From: Saccharopolyspora sp. SCSIO 74807
GTDB lineage: Bacteria; Actinomycetota; Actinomycetes; Mycobacteriales; Pseudonocardiaceae
Direction of reading: 5' to 3'
NCBI RefSeq assembly: GCF_037023755.1
Contig: NZ_CP146100.1
Coordinates: forward strand, 2,482,501 to 2,546,500
DNA: 64,000 nucleotides
Positions 57,025-64,000 of the stretch are shown in pieces. The translations under genes and the position numbers were made by a program. How positions within the stretch are numbered: the stretch's first letter is position 1; every line of letters starts with the position of its first letter. The notes under the pieces were generated by a model. It was not told the origin of the DNA. It did not search any database and saw nothing but the letters and a program-made list of their open reading frames with translations.

Positions 57025-58122
57025 TCAGCCGCGGGACAGCTCGCGGGCCCGGGTCGCGATAGCGGTGAGTTCCTGCGGGAGTTCCTGCGCGTCGAACCGG
57101 CGGCGGACCACGGCCCGGTTCGCGGCCCGCACTTCGGCACCGCCGGTCAGCAGCTCGGCGATGCGCCGCACCTCGTCCGGGCCGGGCACGATCAACCCCG
57201 CGGCGCGGATCTCGCGCAGCACCGGGTACGGCCCGGCGGCCACGAGCCGACCGGCCGCGGCGGCCTCGACGACGGGCAGGCCCCAGCCTTCCCAGGTCGA
57301 TGGCAGCACGACCAGGTCCGCGGCGGCGTAGAGATCGGCCTGTTCGGCCACGCGCCCGCGCACCAGCCCGGGTGCGCGGGCGAGCGCTTCGGCGACCTCG
57401 CCGCCTGCGGGCTCGTCGTCGGTGAGCCAGTAGCGCACCGGAGCGCCCAGTTCCTCCTCCAGATCCAGCGCGAGCCGTACCGCGCCGGGGATGTTCTTGT
57501 TCGCGCTCTCCACCCGCGCCGGGTGCGCGATCAGCGTCTCCGCAGGCCGGACGCCGAACCGGTCGCGGGTCCCGGCGCGATCTCCGCTGCTCAGCGCGTC
57601 GACGTGCACCCGGTTGTGCAACACGCGCAGCGCGTCCGCGCGGGCCAGCTCGGGCCAGCGCCCGGCGAACTCCCGCGCGGTGTGCTCGTTGATCAGCACG
57701 TGCAGGTGCGCGGGGTGGTGCAGCGGCACGGTGTCCCCTTCGACCCGGCGCAGCGCGGGCCCTTGCCATGCCGGATCGTGGTGGCGCAGCACGGTCGGGA
57801 TGCCTGCTTCCAGGGCGTGCCGCTGCCAGGCCGCGGAAGCGTCCGGCGCGCTCCACAGCGAACCGGCGTTGTCCAGCACCAGCAGGTCGTGCCCGCGGCA
57901 CAGCTCGCGGATCGTGCCGTGGTCGACGGCGGGCGGTGCACCACCGGGCCGGTCCGCCCACATTCCCCGGACCAGCACGTCACCGGGTTCGTCGGCGGCG
58001 AAATGGCCCGCCGCACGGGTCACCGTCGCGCCGAGCGAGCGGAACCCGCTCACCCACTTGGCGGCCTCCACGCTGACCCCGTCGAACCCGCCCAACCGGT
58101 GCGACACCAGGCACACCCGCAT
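57025..58122 (-). CDS. Glycosyltransferase, GT4-like
   Basis: The 365-residue protein has a GT-B fold: MRVCLVSHRLGGFDGVSVEA at the N terminus, a donor-binding C-terminal half with AETLIAHPARVESANKNIPG and the GT4-type stretch YAAADLVVLPSTWEGWGLPV followed by EAAAAGR, in which the E-x7-E pattern (WEGWGLPVVE) is visible. The sugar donor and acceptor are unknown. GGAGG precedes ATG 58122. It is convergent with the STAND/WD40 gene (9-bp gap) and divergent from the DUF2165 gene. Confidence 0.88.
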   Translation of the reverse strand: MRVCLVSHRLGGFDGVSVEAAKWVSGFRSLGATVTRAAGHFAADEPGDVLVRGMWADRPGGAPPAVDHGTIRELCRGHDLLVLDNAGSLWSAPDASAAWQRHALEAGIPTVLRHHDPAWQGPALRRVEGDTVPLHHPAHLHVLINEHTAREFAGRWPELARADALRVLHNRVHVDALSSGDRAGTRDRFGVRPAETLIAHPARVESANKNIPGAVRLALDLEEELGAPVRYWLTDDEPAGGEVAEALARAPGLVRGRVAEQADLYAAADLVVLPSTWEGWGLPVVEAAAAGRLVAAGPYPVLREIRAAGLIVPGPDEVRRIAELLTGGAEVRAANRAVVRRRFDAQELPQELTAIATRARELSRG

Positions 58123-58224
58123 CGCCACCTCCTTCCCGCGGCCGCATCCTGCCAGTTCGCCGTGATCGAACCGTTTCGGCGCGAACGCCGTTGCGGTCCT
58201 GCGGCGTTGCGTAAGGTCCGCGCC

Positions 58225-58737
58225 ATGCGTCTTCTGAGATCTTTGGGCAGCTTGCGCGCGGTGATCACCGCTTTGGTGGCGATCACCGCGGTGCAGATCG
58301 GGCTGATCGCGTTCGGCAACATCACCGACTACGGGACCAACGCGGAATTCGTGCAGCACGTGTTCGCGATGGACACCACGTTCCAAACCGACGGCACGAT
58401 GTGGCGGGCGATCACCACGCCGGGGCTGGCCCAGGCCGGCTACCTCGCGGTGATCGTGTGGGAGGTGCTGACCGCGGTCGTGCTCGTGGCCGCGTTCGTC
58501 TTCTGGGTGCGCCCCGGTTCGCAGGGCATCGACACCGCGCGGAGGCTGGCCAGCCTCGGTTGGCTGCTGGAACTGCTGCTGTTCGGCGGCGGTTTCATCA
58601 CCATCGGCGGCGAGTGGTTCCAGATGTGGCAGTCGGACAAGTGGAACGGTTTGCAGCCGGCGTTGCAGAACCTGGTCATCGCCGGGATCGGGCTCGTTCT
58701 GGTGCACCTTCCGATGCGGGAGTCCGCCGAGCGGTGA
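58225..58737 (+). CDS. DUF2165 small integral membrane protein
   Basis: The 170-residue protein has four predicted membrane segments (AVITALVAITAVQIGLIAFG, AVIVWEVLTAVVLVAAFVFW, LASLGWLLELLLFGGGFITI, NLVIAGIGLVLVHL). The conserved DUF2165 features are FGNITDYGTNAEFVQHVFAM and the GGEWFQMWQSDKWNG loop. Function unknown. Start ATG 58225. Standing alone upstream of a UGT-like glycosyltransferase. Confidence 0.9.
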   Translation: MRLLRSLGSLRAVITALVAITAVQIGLIAFGNITDYGTNAEFVQHVFAMDTTFQTDGTMWRAITTPGLAQAGYLAVIVWEVLTAVVLVAAFVFWVRPGSQGIDTARRLASLGWLLELLLFGGGFITIGGEWFQMWQSDKWNGLQPALQNLVIAGIGLVLVHLPMRESAER

Positions 58738-58890
58738 AGGTGTTGGGGCGTTCGCTGATTGGTGGGGAAATCCGCGAGCGCCACCAGCCCCGAGCCGACT
58801 GGGAAGTGTTTTGCCGGTGTTCCGGCCGAGTCCGCGGGAACCCGCAAGCGGCTGGCGCCGCTCGTGAAACCGCCCGTAGCATTCGGCCGC

Positions 58891-60021
58891 GTGCGAGTCC
58901 TCTTCTCCAGCCTGGCCAGCTACGGCCACACCTATCCGATGGTCCCGTTGGCCCGCGCCGCGCTCGCGCAGGGCCACGAAGTCGTTTTCACGACCGGTGC
59001 GCAATTCCTGCCCGCGCTGCGCGAGCTCGGATTGGGCACTGCTGCGGTCGGCATGTCAATCCCGGAGGGGTACGCCGCGGCGGGCGCGGGCGAGCGCCGT
59101 CCGGAACCGGGCAGCGAGGCGTGGAAGAAGCTCATGACGCAGGTCTTCGCGGGCGAGTTGCCCCGGCGGTTCGCTGTCGACCTCCAGCCGGTGCTGGCGG
59201 CGACCGAACCGGACCTGGTGGTGCACGAAGCGGGCAACCACGGTGCCGGAATCGCCGCGGCGCGCGCCGGTATTCCGGGCGTCTGCCACGGATTCGGACT
59301 GGTCGCACCGGACGATTTCGGCGATTTCGGACCGACGTTGCGCGCGGTCGCCGCGGAATTCGGCGTGGAACTGCCCGCAGGCGAGTTGCGCGCGCTCGGC
59401 AACCCGTTCCTGGACGTCGCCCCGAAATCGTTGCAGGAATCCGAATTGGCCGTCCAGCGGATTCCGCTGCGCCCGGTGCCGTTCGCCGAGCCCGGCGAGC
59501 TGCCGCCGGTCGGCGGGACGCGGCCGCTGATCTACCTGACCCTCGGCACCGCGTTCGGCGATGCGGAAGTGCTCGGCCGAGCGGTCAGCGGGCTCGCCGA
59601 GCTGGACGCCGACGTGCTGGTCGCCGCCGGGCCGACGGTCGAACCGGCGGCGCTGGGCGAGCTGCCCGCCAACGTCTCGGTGCACAGCTGGCTGCCGCAG
59701 GCCGAGTTGCTCGGCCGGGTCGACCTGATCGTGCACCACGGCGGCAGCGGCACCATGCTCGCCGCCGCGGCAGCGGGGTTGCCGCAGCTGCTCCTGCCGC
59801 GGGGCGCGGACCAGTTCCGCAACGCCGCTGCCGTGGCGGAACTCGGTGCCGGCACGGAACTGCTGGGAGCCGACGTCACCACCGCGAACGTGCGGGACGC
59901 CGCGGAAGCCCTGCTGGGCGGCGCGCAGCACCGGCGCGTCGCGCGCGAACTCGCCGCCGAGATCGCCGCGATGCCGTCCCCGGAGTCCGTTGCCGAGCGG
60001 CTCCCCGAGTTCGCCCGGTGA
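58891..60021 (+). CDS. MGT-family UGT-like glycosyltransferase
   Basis: The 376-residue protein has the UGT/MGT GT-B fold: MRVLFSSLASYGHTYPMVPL, FTTGAQFLPALRELG, VVHEAGNHGAG (acceptor side), IYLTLGTAFGD and the nucleotide-sugar signature VSVHSWLPQAELL followed by HHGGSGTMLAAAAAGLPQLL and ADQFRNA. Enzymes of this group decorate macrolides, flavonoids and other small molecules using UDP- or TDP-sugars, and often confer self-resistance. No biosynthetic cluster is adjacent. Start GTG 58891, without a strong ribosome site. Confidence 0.9.
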   Translation: MRVLFSSLASYGHTYPMVPLARAALAQGHEVVFTTGAQFLPALRELGLGTAAVGMSIPEGYAAAGAGERRPEPGSEAWKKLMTQVFAGELPRRFAVDLQPVLAATEPDLVVHEAGNHGAGIAAARAGIPGVCHGFGLVAPDDFGDFGPTLRAVAAEFGVELPAGELRALGNPFLDVAPKSLQESELAVQRIPLRPVPFAEPGELPPVGGTRPLIYLTLGTAFGDAEVLGRAVSGLAELDADVLVAAGPTVEPAALGELPANVSVHSWLPQAELLGRVDLIVHHGGSGTMLAAAAAGLPQLLLPRGADQFRNAAAVAELGAGTELLGADVTTANVRDAAEALLGGAQHRRVARELAAEIAAMPSPESVAERLPEFAR

Positions 60022-60105
60022 GGGTCCGCCCGGTGCGGGACGGCCGCACATCACCCCCAGCAGATGTGCGGCCGCACCCGTTCGGACCGCGCACGTGCCG
60101 GAAAC

Positions 60106-61125
60106 TCATCGCGCGGGTGTGACTTCGCGCTTGTCCGCGGGCGACTCCGCGAGCAGCGCGGCGGGCAGCCCGAACGTCTCGAACAGCCCCGGATCGCCGA
60201 ACGCGACCACGTGCCGCACCCGGCCGCCCGCCAGCGTGAGGACCTGGAGCTGGAACGGCTCGAACTCCCCGCGCGGACCACGCATGTAGACCCCGAACGC
60301 GGGCTGCCCGTTCGCGGCGGTGCCCACCAGGCGCATGTCCCCGGGGCCCGCGGGGCAGCGCTGCGCGATCAGTTCGCCGATCGTGGCCGGACCCGTGTAC
60401 CAGCCGGTGAACGGCGGCATCTCCCACACCGCGTCGGAGGTGAACAGCGCGACGATCGCCGAGACGTCCTTCGCCTCGAACGCCGCGACCCACTCCTGCA
60501 GCATCGCCCGCTGGCGCGGTTCGAGCGGTTCGATCACGTCGTCCTGCGCGGGCACTGCCTGTTCGAGCTGCGCCCGGGCGCGTTGCAGGCTGCTGTTGAC
60601 CGCCGCCGTCGTCGTGCCGAGCAGGTCGGCGACCTCCGCGGCCCGCCACTTCAGCACCTCCCGGAGCAGCAGCACCGCCCGCTGCTTCGGTTGCAGGTGT
60701 TGCAGCGCCGCGACGAACGCCAGCCGGGTGCTCTCCCGCTCGGCCACGATCGCGGCGGGGTCTGCGCGCTCGGGCAGCATCGCGTCCGGCACCGGCTCCA
60801 ACCACGGCACTTCGCGCTGTTCGTCCAGCGCGTCCTGCGGCGCCGAGTCGGGCGCGCCGAGCCCGGTCGGCAGCGGCCGCTTGCCCCGGTTCTCCAGCGC
60901 GGTCAGGCACACCGTGGTCGCGATCCGGTGCAGCCAGGTGCGCAGCGAGCTGCGGCCTTCGAACCGGTCGTAGGCCCGCCAGGCCCGCAGGTAGGTCTCC
61001 TGCACCAGGTCTTCGGCGTCGTGCACCGAGCCGAGCATCCGGTAGCAGTGCGCCAGCAGCTCCCGCCGGAACGGGTTCGCCTGCTGCAGGAATTCGTCGT
61101 CCACGAGGCTGTTGGTCATGGTCAT
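60106..61125 (-). CDS. ECF-type sigma factor with NTF2-like (SnoaL) C-terminal domain
   Basis: The 339-residue protein has sigma-70 region 2 (FRRELLAHCYRMLGSVHDAE, LRAWRAYDRFEGRSSLRTWL), region 4 (LQHLQPKQRAVLLLREVLKW followed by AAEVADLLGTTTAAVNSSLQ) and a C-terminal NTF2-like domain of about 130 residues (WVAAFEAKDVSAIVALFTSD, WEMPPFTGWYTGPATIG). This matches the sigma subgroup in which the fused domain takes the place of an anti-sigma factor, as in SigG/SigJ-type proteins. GGAGG about nine bases upstream supports ATG 61125. No anti-sigma gene lies next to it. Confidence 0.92.
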   Translation of the reverse strand: MTMTNSLVDDEFLQQANPFRRELLAHCYRMLGSVHDAEDLVQETYLRAWRAYDRFEGRSSLRTWLHRIATTVCLTALENRGKRPLPTGLGAPDSAPQDALDEQREVPWLEPVPDAMLPERADPAAIVAERESTRLAFVAALQHLQPKQRAVLLLREVLKWRAAEVADLLGTTTAAVNSSLQRARAQLEQAVPAQDDVIEPLEPRQRAMLQEWVAAFEAKDVSAIVALFTSDAVWEMPPFTGWYTGPATIGELIAQRCPAGPGDMRLVGTAANGQPAFGVYMRGPRGEFEPFQLQVLTLAGGRVRHVVAFGDPGLFETFGLPAALLAESPADKREVTPAR

Positions 61126-61397
61126 GGCGGTCCGCCTCCTGCCAGGGCCGGCTCGTGGCCGGCCGCCTTCCCGCGTGTGTCGCCACGGTAAGTCGCCGCA
61201 CCGACAATCCCTCCCCGGCGACGAAACGTCGGCGCTCCCAAAATCCGGCTTCGGCCGTTGCGGGTGCAGAGCCGAACGGCCGTGATTCGCACCGCCGGGG
61301 CGTGCCCGGGCAGGGGCGAGCCCAGCCGGTAAGCAAGCCGACTCGCCGATGCATGATGTCCGGCTTCGGGTGGTTCCCGGCTTCGTAGAATCCCCGG

Positions 61398-63260
61398 GTG
61401 ACTTCCGCGCAGAGCAGCCTCAGCGACCCTGCCGAGTACGGCGACTCCGACTCCGCCGCGCTCGGAGTGCTGCGCCGCGTCTTCGGCTACGACTCGTTCC
61501 GCGGGCAGCAGCAGCAGATCGTCGAGCACGTCGGCGCCGGTGGGGACGCGCTGGTGCTGATGCCGACCGGGGGCGGGAAGTCGCTGTGCTACCAGGTTCC
61601 TGCGCTGGTGCGGGCCGGGACCGGGGTGGTCGTCTCACCGCTGATCGCGTTGATGCAGGACCAGGTCGACGCGCTCACCGAGCTCGGGGTCCGCGCCGGT
61701 TTCCTCAATTCGACCCAGGACCCGGACCAGCGGCGCGCGGTGGAGGCCGCGTTCCGCAACGGGGAGCTGGATCTGCTCTACCTCGCGCCGGAACGGCTGC
61801 GCCTGGATTCGACCGTCTCGCTGCTGGACGACGGCAAGGTGTCGCTGTTCGCGATCGACGAGGCGCACTGCGTCGCGCAGTGGGGCCACGACTTCCGGCC
61901 GGACTACCTGGCGCTGTCGATGCTGCACGAGCGCTGGCCGGACGTACCGCGCATCGCGCTGACCGCCACGGCCACCGAGGCGACCCGCGGCGAGATCGCG
62001 ACCAGGCTGCAGCTGGAGCAGGCGGGCCGGTTCGTGGCCAGCTTCGACCGCCCGAACATCCAGTACCGGATCGTGCCCAAGAACGACCCGAAGAAGCAGT
62101 TGCTGGAGCTGCTGCGCACCGAGCACGCAGGCGACGCGGGCATCGTCTACTGCCTGTCCCGCTCGTCGGTGGAGAAGACGGCGGAGTTCCTCTCGCAGCA
62201 CGGGATTCCGGCGGTGCCGTACCACGCGGGCCTGGACGCGAGCACCCGTGCGGCGCACCAGTCCCGGTTCCTGCGCGAGGACGGGCTCGTGGTGGTGGCC
62301 ACGATCGCGTTCGGCATGGGCATCGACAAGCCCGACGTGCGCTTCGTCGCGCACCTCGACCTGCCGAAGTCGGTGGAGGGTTACTACCAGGAGACCGGCC
62401 GCGCCGGGCGGGACGGCGCGCCGTCGACGGCGTGGCTGGCCTACGGGCTGCAGGACGTGGTGCAGCAGCGCAAGATGATCAACAACTCCGAGGGCGACGA
62501 GGCGCATCGCCGCAGGCAGGCCACGCACCTGGACGCGATGCTCGCGCTGTGCGAGACGGTGGAGTGCCGCCGGGTGCAGCTGCTGGCCTACTTCGGCCAG
62601 CCCGGGCAGCCGTGCGGGAACTGCGACACCTGCCTGCATCCGCCGGAGTCCTGGGACGGCACGGTCGCCGCGCAGAAGCTGCTCTCGGCGGTGTACCGGT
62701 TGCTGCACGAGCGGCGGCAGAAGTTCGGCGCGGGCCACGTGATCGACGTCCTGCTCGGCAAGTCGAACGCGAAGATCCAGCAGCACGGCCACGACCAGCT
62801 CACCGTCTTCGGCGTCGGCACCGACCTGCGCGACGACGATTGGCGCGGCGTGGTGCGCCAGTTGCTCGCGCAGGGCCTGCTGGCGGTGGAGGGCGATTAC
62901 GGGACTCTGGTGCTGACCGAGACCAGCGGTGAAGTGCTGCGCCGCGAACGTTCCGTGCGGCTGCGCCGGGAGCCGGAAAAGCCCGCCAAGGCCGCGAAAC
63001 CGGCCAAGTCGGGCCGTGCCGAGGCGGTCGAACTCCCCGCCGAGGCCGCCCCGGTCTTCGAGCGCCTGCGCGCGTGGCGCGCGGCCACCGCCAAGGAGCA
63101 GGGCGTGCCCGCCTACGTCATCTTCCACGACGCCACGCTGCGCCAGATCGCCGCGCGAGCACCCGCGAGCTTGGACGAGCTGGGCACGATCAGCGGCATC
63201 GGCCAGAACAAGCTGAGCAAGTACGGCGAAGCGGTTCTCACGGCGCTGGCCGAGGAGTGA
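61398..63260 (+). CDS. recQ: ATP-dependent DNA helicase RecQ
   Basis: The 620-residue protein has the RecQ helicase core: [17 protein letters not shown] (Q motif), Walker [12 protein letters not shown] near residue 55, [17 protein letters not shown] near 154, [33 protein letters not shown] and [10 protein letters not shown]. The RecQ-C zinc-binding Cys ([15 protein letters not shown]) and winged helix follow, then a basic linker and a C-terminal HRDC domain ([34 protein letters not shown]). It unwinds 3'-overhang DNA in recombination repair. GTG 61398 start. Upstream 61126-61397 holds only promoters. Confidence 0.97.
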   Translation: MTSAQSSLSDPAEYGDSDSAALGVLRRVFGYDSFRGQQQQIVEHVGAGGDALVLMPTGGGKSLCYQVPALVRAGTGVVVSPLIALMQDQVDALTELGVRAGFLNSTQDPDQRRAVEAAFRNGELDLLYLAPERLRLDSTVSLLDDGKVSLFAIDEAHCVAQWGHDFRPDYLALSMLHERWPDVPRIALTATATEATRGEIATRLQLEQAGRFVASFDRPNIQYRIVPKNDPKKQLLELLRTEHAGDAGIVYCLSRSSVEKTAEFLSQHGIPAVPYHAGLDASTRAAHQSRFLREDGLVVVATIAFGMGIDKPDVRFVAHLDLPKSVEGYYQETGRAGRDGAPSTAWLAYGLQDVVQQRKMINNSEGDEAHRRRQATHLDAMLALCETVECRRVQLLAYFGQPGQPCGNCDTCLHPPESWDGTVAAQKLLSAVYRLLHERRQKFGAGHVIDVLLGKSNAKIQQHGHDQLTVFGVGTDLRDDDWRGVVRQLLAQGLLAVEGDYGTLVLTETSGEVLRRERSVRLRREPEKPAKAAKPAKSGRAEAVELPAEAAPVFERLRAWRAATAKEQGVPAYVIFHDATLRQIAARAPASLDELGTISGIGQNKLSKYGEAVLTALAEE

Positions 63261-63468
63261 GCGGCCCGCCACGAAGTGCGCCGGTGCCCCGGGATCCGGA
63301 GCGCACCGCCTTCGAGCGCGGTCGCCGCCGGGTTACTCTCCGTGCCGAGTTCACGCCCCTTACTCGTTCGGATGGCCGGACATGGCACCCTGGTAGAGCT
63401 GAGGGCGGTGTGCGGAGCGCCCGTGCAAGCTGCCCGGGGCGAACCGGGCGATGACCAGGAGTGGTTGA

Positions 63469-64000
63469 GTGTTCGACTTTATCCTCTATCCGGTGTCGGC
63501 CATCTTGTGGTTCTGGCACAAGGTTTTCGGCACCGTGCTGGGGCCGGACAACGGCTTCGCCTGGGCGTTGGCGGTGTTCTTCCTGGTGTTCAGCTTGCGC
63601 GTGTTGCTGCTCAAGCCCGCGATCAGCCAGATGCGCGCCGGCCGGAAGATGGCGAAGTTCTCCCCGCAGATCCAGAAGCTGCGGGAGAAGTACAAGAACG
63701 ATCGCCAGCGCATGGCGCAGGAGATGCAGAAGCTGCAGTCCGAGCACGGGGTGAACCCGGTCGGCGGCTGCCTGCCCGCGCTGCTGCAGATCCCGGTGTT
63801 CCTGAGCCTGTTCCACGTGCTGCGCGGGTTCACCCCGCAGGCGCAGAGCAACTACATCTTCAACCGCGCCGAAGTGGTGTCGTTCACCAAGGCCGACATC
63901 TTCGGCGCGAAGCTCGGCAACTGGCTCACCCAGCCCGCCGCGGAGCTCGCCCAGTTCGACACCACGCGGGCGAACATGATGGCGGTCGGCATTCCGCTGA
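63469..64000 (+). CDS. YidC/Oxa1-family membrane insertase (3' end outside window)
   Basis: The frame runs from GTG 63469 (AGGAG seven bases upstream) to the window end. The visible 177 residues show FDFILYPVSAILWFWHKVFG, WALAVFFLVFSLRVLLLKPA (with the conserved Arg of the hydrophilic groove), a basic coiled hairpin (KFSPQIQKLREKYKNDRQRM) and GVNPVGGCLPALLQIPVFLS, all typical of YidC. It inserts membrane proteins with or without SecYEG. The usual actinobacterial yidC sits with rnpA and dnaA; here recQ is upstream, so this may be a second paralogue. Confidence 0.93.
   Translation, partial: MFDFILYPVSAILWFWHKVFGTVLGPDNGFAWALAVFFLVFSLRVLLLKPAISQMRAGRKMAKFSPQIQKLREKYKNDRQRMAQEMQKLQSEHGVNPVGGCLPALLQIPVFLSLFHVLRGFTPQAQSNYIFNRAEVVSFTKADIFGAKLGNWLTQPAAELAQFDTTRANMMAVGIPL

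Overview
The window is about 64 kb of very high-GC DNA (third codon positions almost all G or C, many GTG starts, GGAGG-type ribosome sites). It reads as a chromosomal segment of a filamentous actinomycete, most likely of the Pseudonocardiaceae (Saccharopolyspora/Amycolatopsis type). This rests on protein character and on gene order: pth-rplY-prs-glmU, a TetR gene, mfd, mazG, an LpqU-like lipoprotein, eno, an FtsB-like gene, a DUF501 gene and ppx follow the order known from Mycobacterium tuberculosis Rv1014c-Rv1026.

Layout. 1-4.5 kb: 3' part of an ABC-F ATPase, a divergent NTF2-like/TetR pair with two palindromic operators, and a fatty-acyl-AMP ligase. 4.5-13.5 kb: on the minus strand pth, rplY, prs, glmU, a GGDEF protein and tRNA-Gln. 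An unrelated plus-strand pair (divergent Nramp-like transporter, RutE-type nitroreductase) sits between prs and rplY. 13.8-17.5 kb: acyl-CoA desaturase with tandem operator-like repeats, TetR regulator, Uma2 nuclease, PQQ-type sugar dehydrogenase lipoprotein. 17.8-35.5 kb: housekeeping run mfd, LCP wall ligase, SurA-like lipoprotein, mazG, two lytic transglycosylases, TPR protein, eno, ftsB-like gene, DUF501, AidB-like dehydrogenase, a third lytic transglycosylase with a long Pro/Ser/Glu tail, and ppx. 35.5-41.3 kb: a complete peptide ABC importer operon. 41.4-44.6 kb: methyltransferase, S10 peptidase, type 5 uracil-DNA glycosylase.

44.6-48.3 kb is a decayed accessory patch. It holds remnants of a HigBA-type toxin-antitoxin pair, an MNT/HEPN (MntA/HepT) pair whose toxin gene is frameshifted, and a WXG100-like type VII substrate operon whose YbaB-like gene is also frameshifted. 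From 48.4 kb come a type II NADH dehydrogenase, a small ORF followed by an ATP-grasp ligase of the graspetide-maturase type, a tRNA with a UAA anticodon, a membrane protein, and a very large nSTAND NTPase with 14 WD40 repeats behind a perfect 22-bp palindrome. The window ends with two glycosyltransferases, a DUF2165 protein, an ECF sigma factor with an NTF2-like tail, recQ and the start of a yidC/oxa1 gene.

Functional themes are cell-envelope building (glmU, LCP protein, three transglycosylases, FtsB-like protein, YidC, glycosyltransferases), nucleotide and DNA maintenance (prs, mfd, mazG, udg, recQ), lipid metabolism (FAAL, desaturase, AidB-like), peptide uptake, and an accessory layer of toxin-antitoxin and STAND-type genes. 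The best leads for undescribed biology are the peptide/ATP-grasp pair, the palindrome-controlled WD40 STAND protein, and the TTA codon in ppx together with an odd class-I-shaped tRNA(UAA). I see no integrase, transposase, CRISPR array, prophage or rRNA operon.
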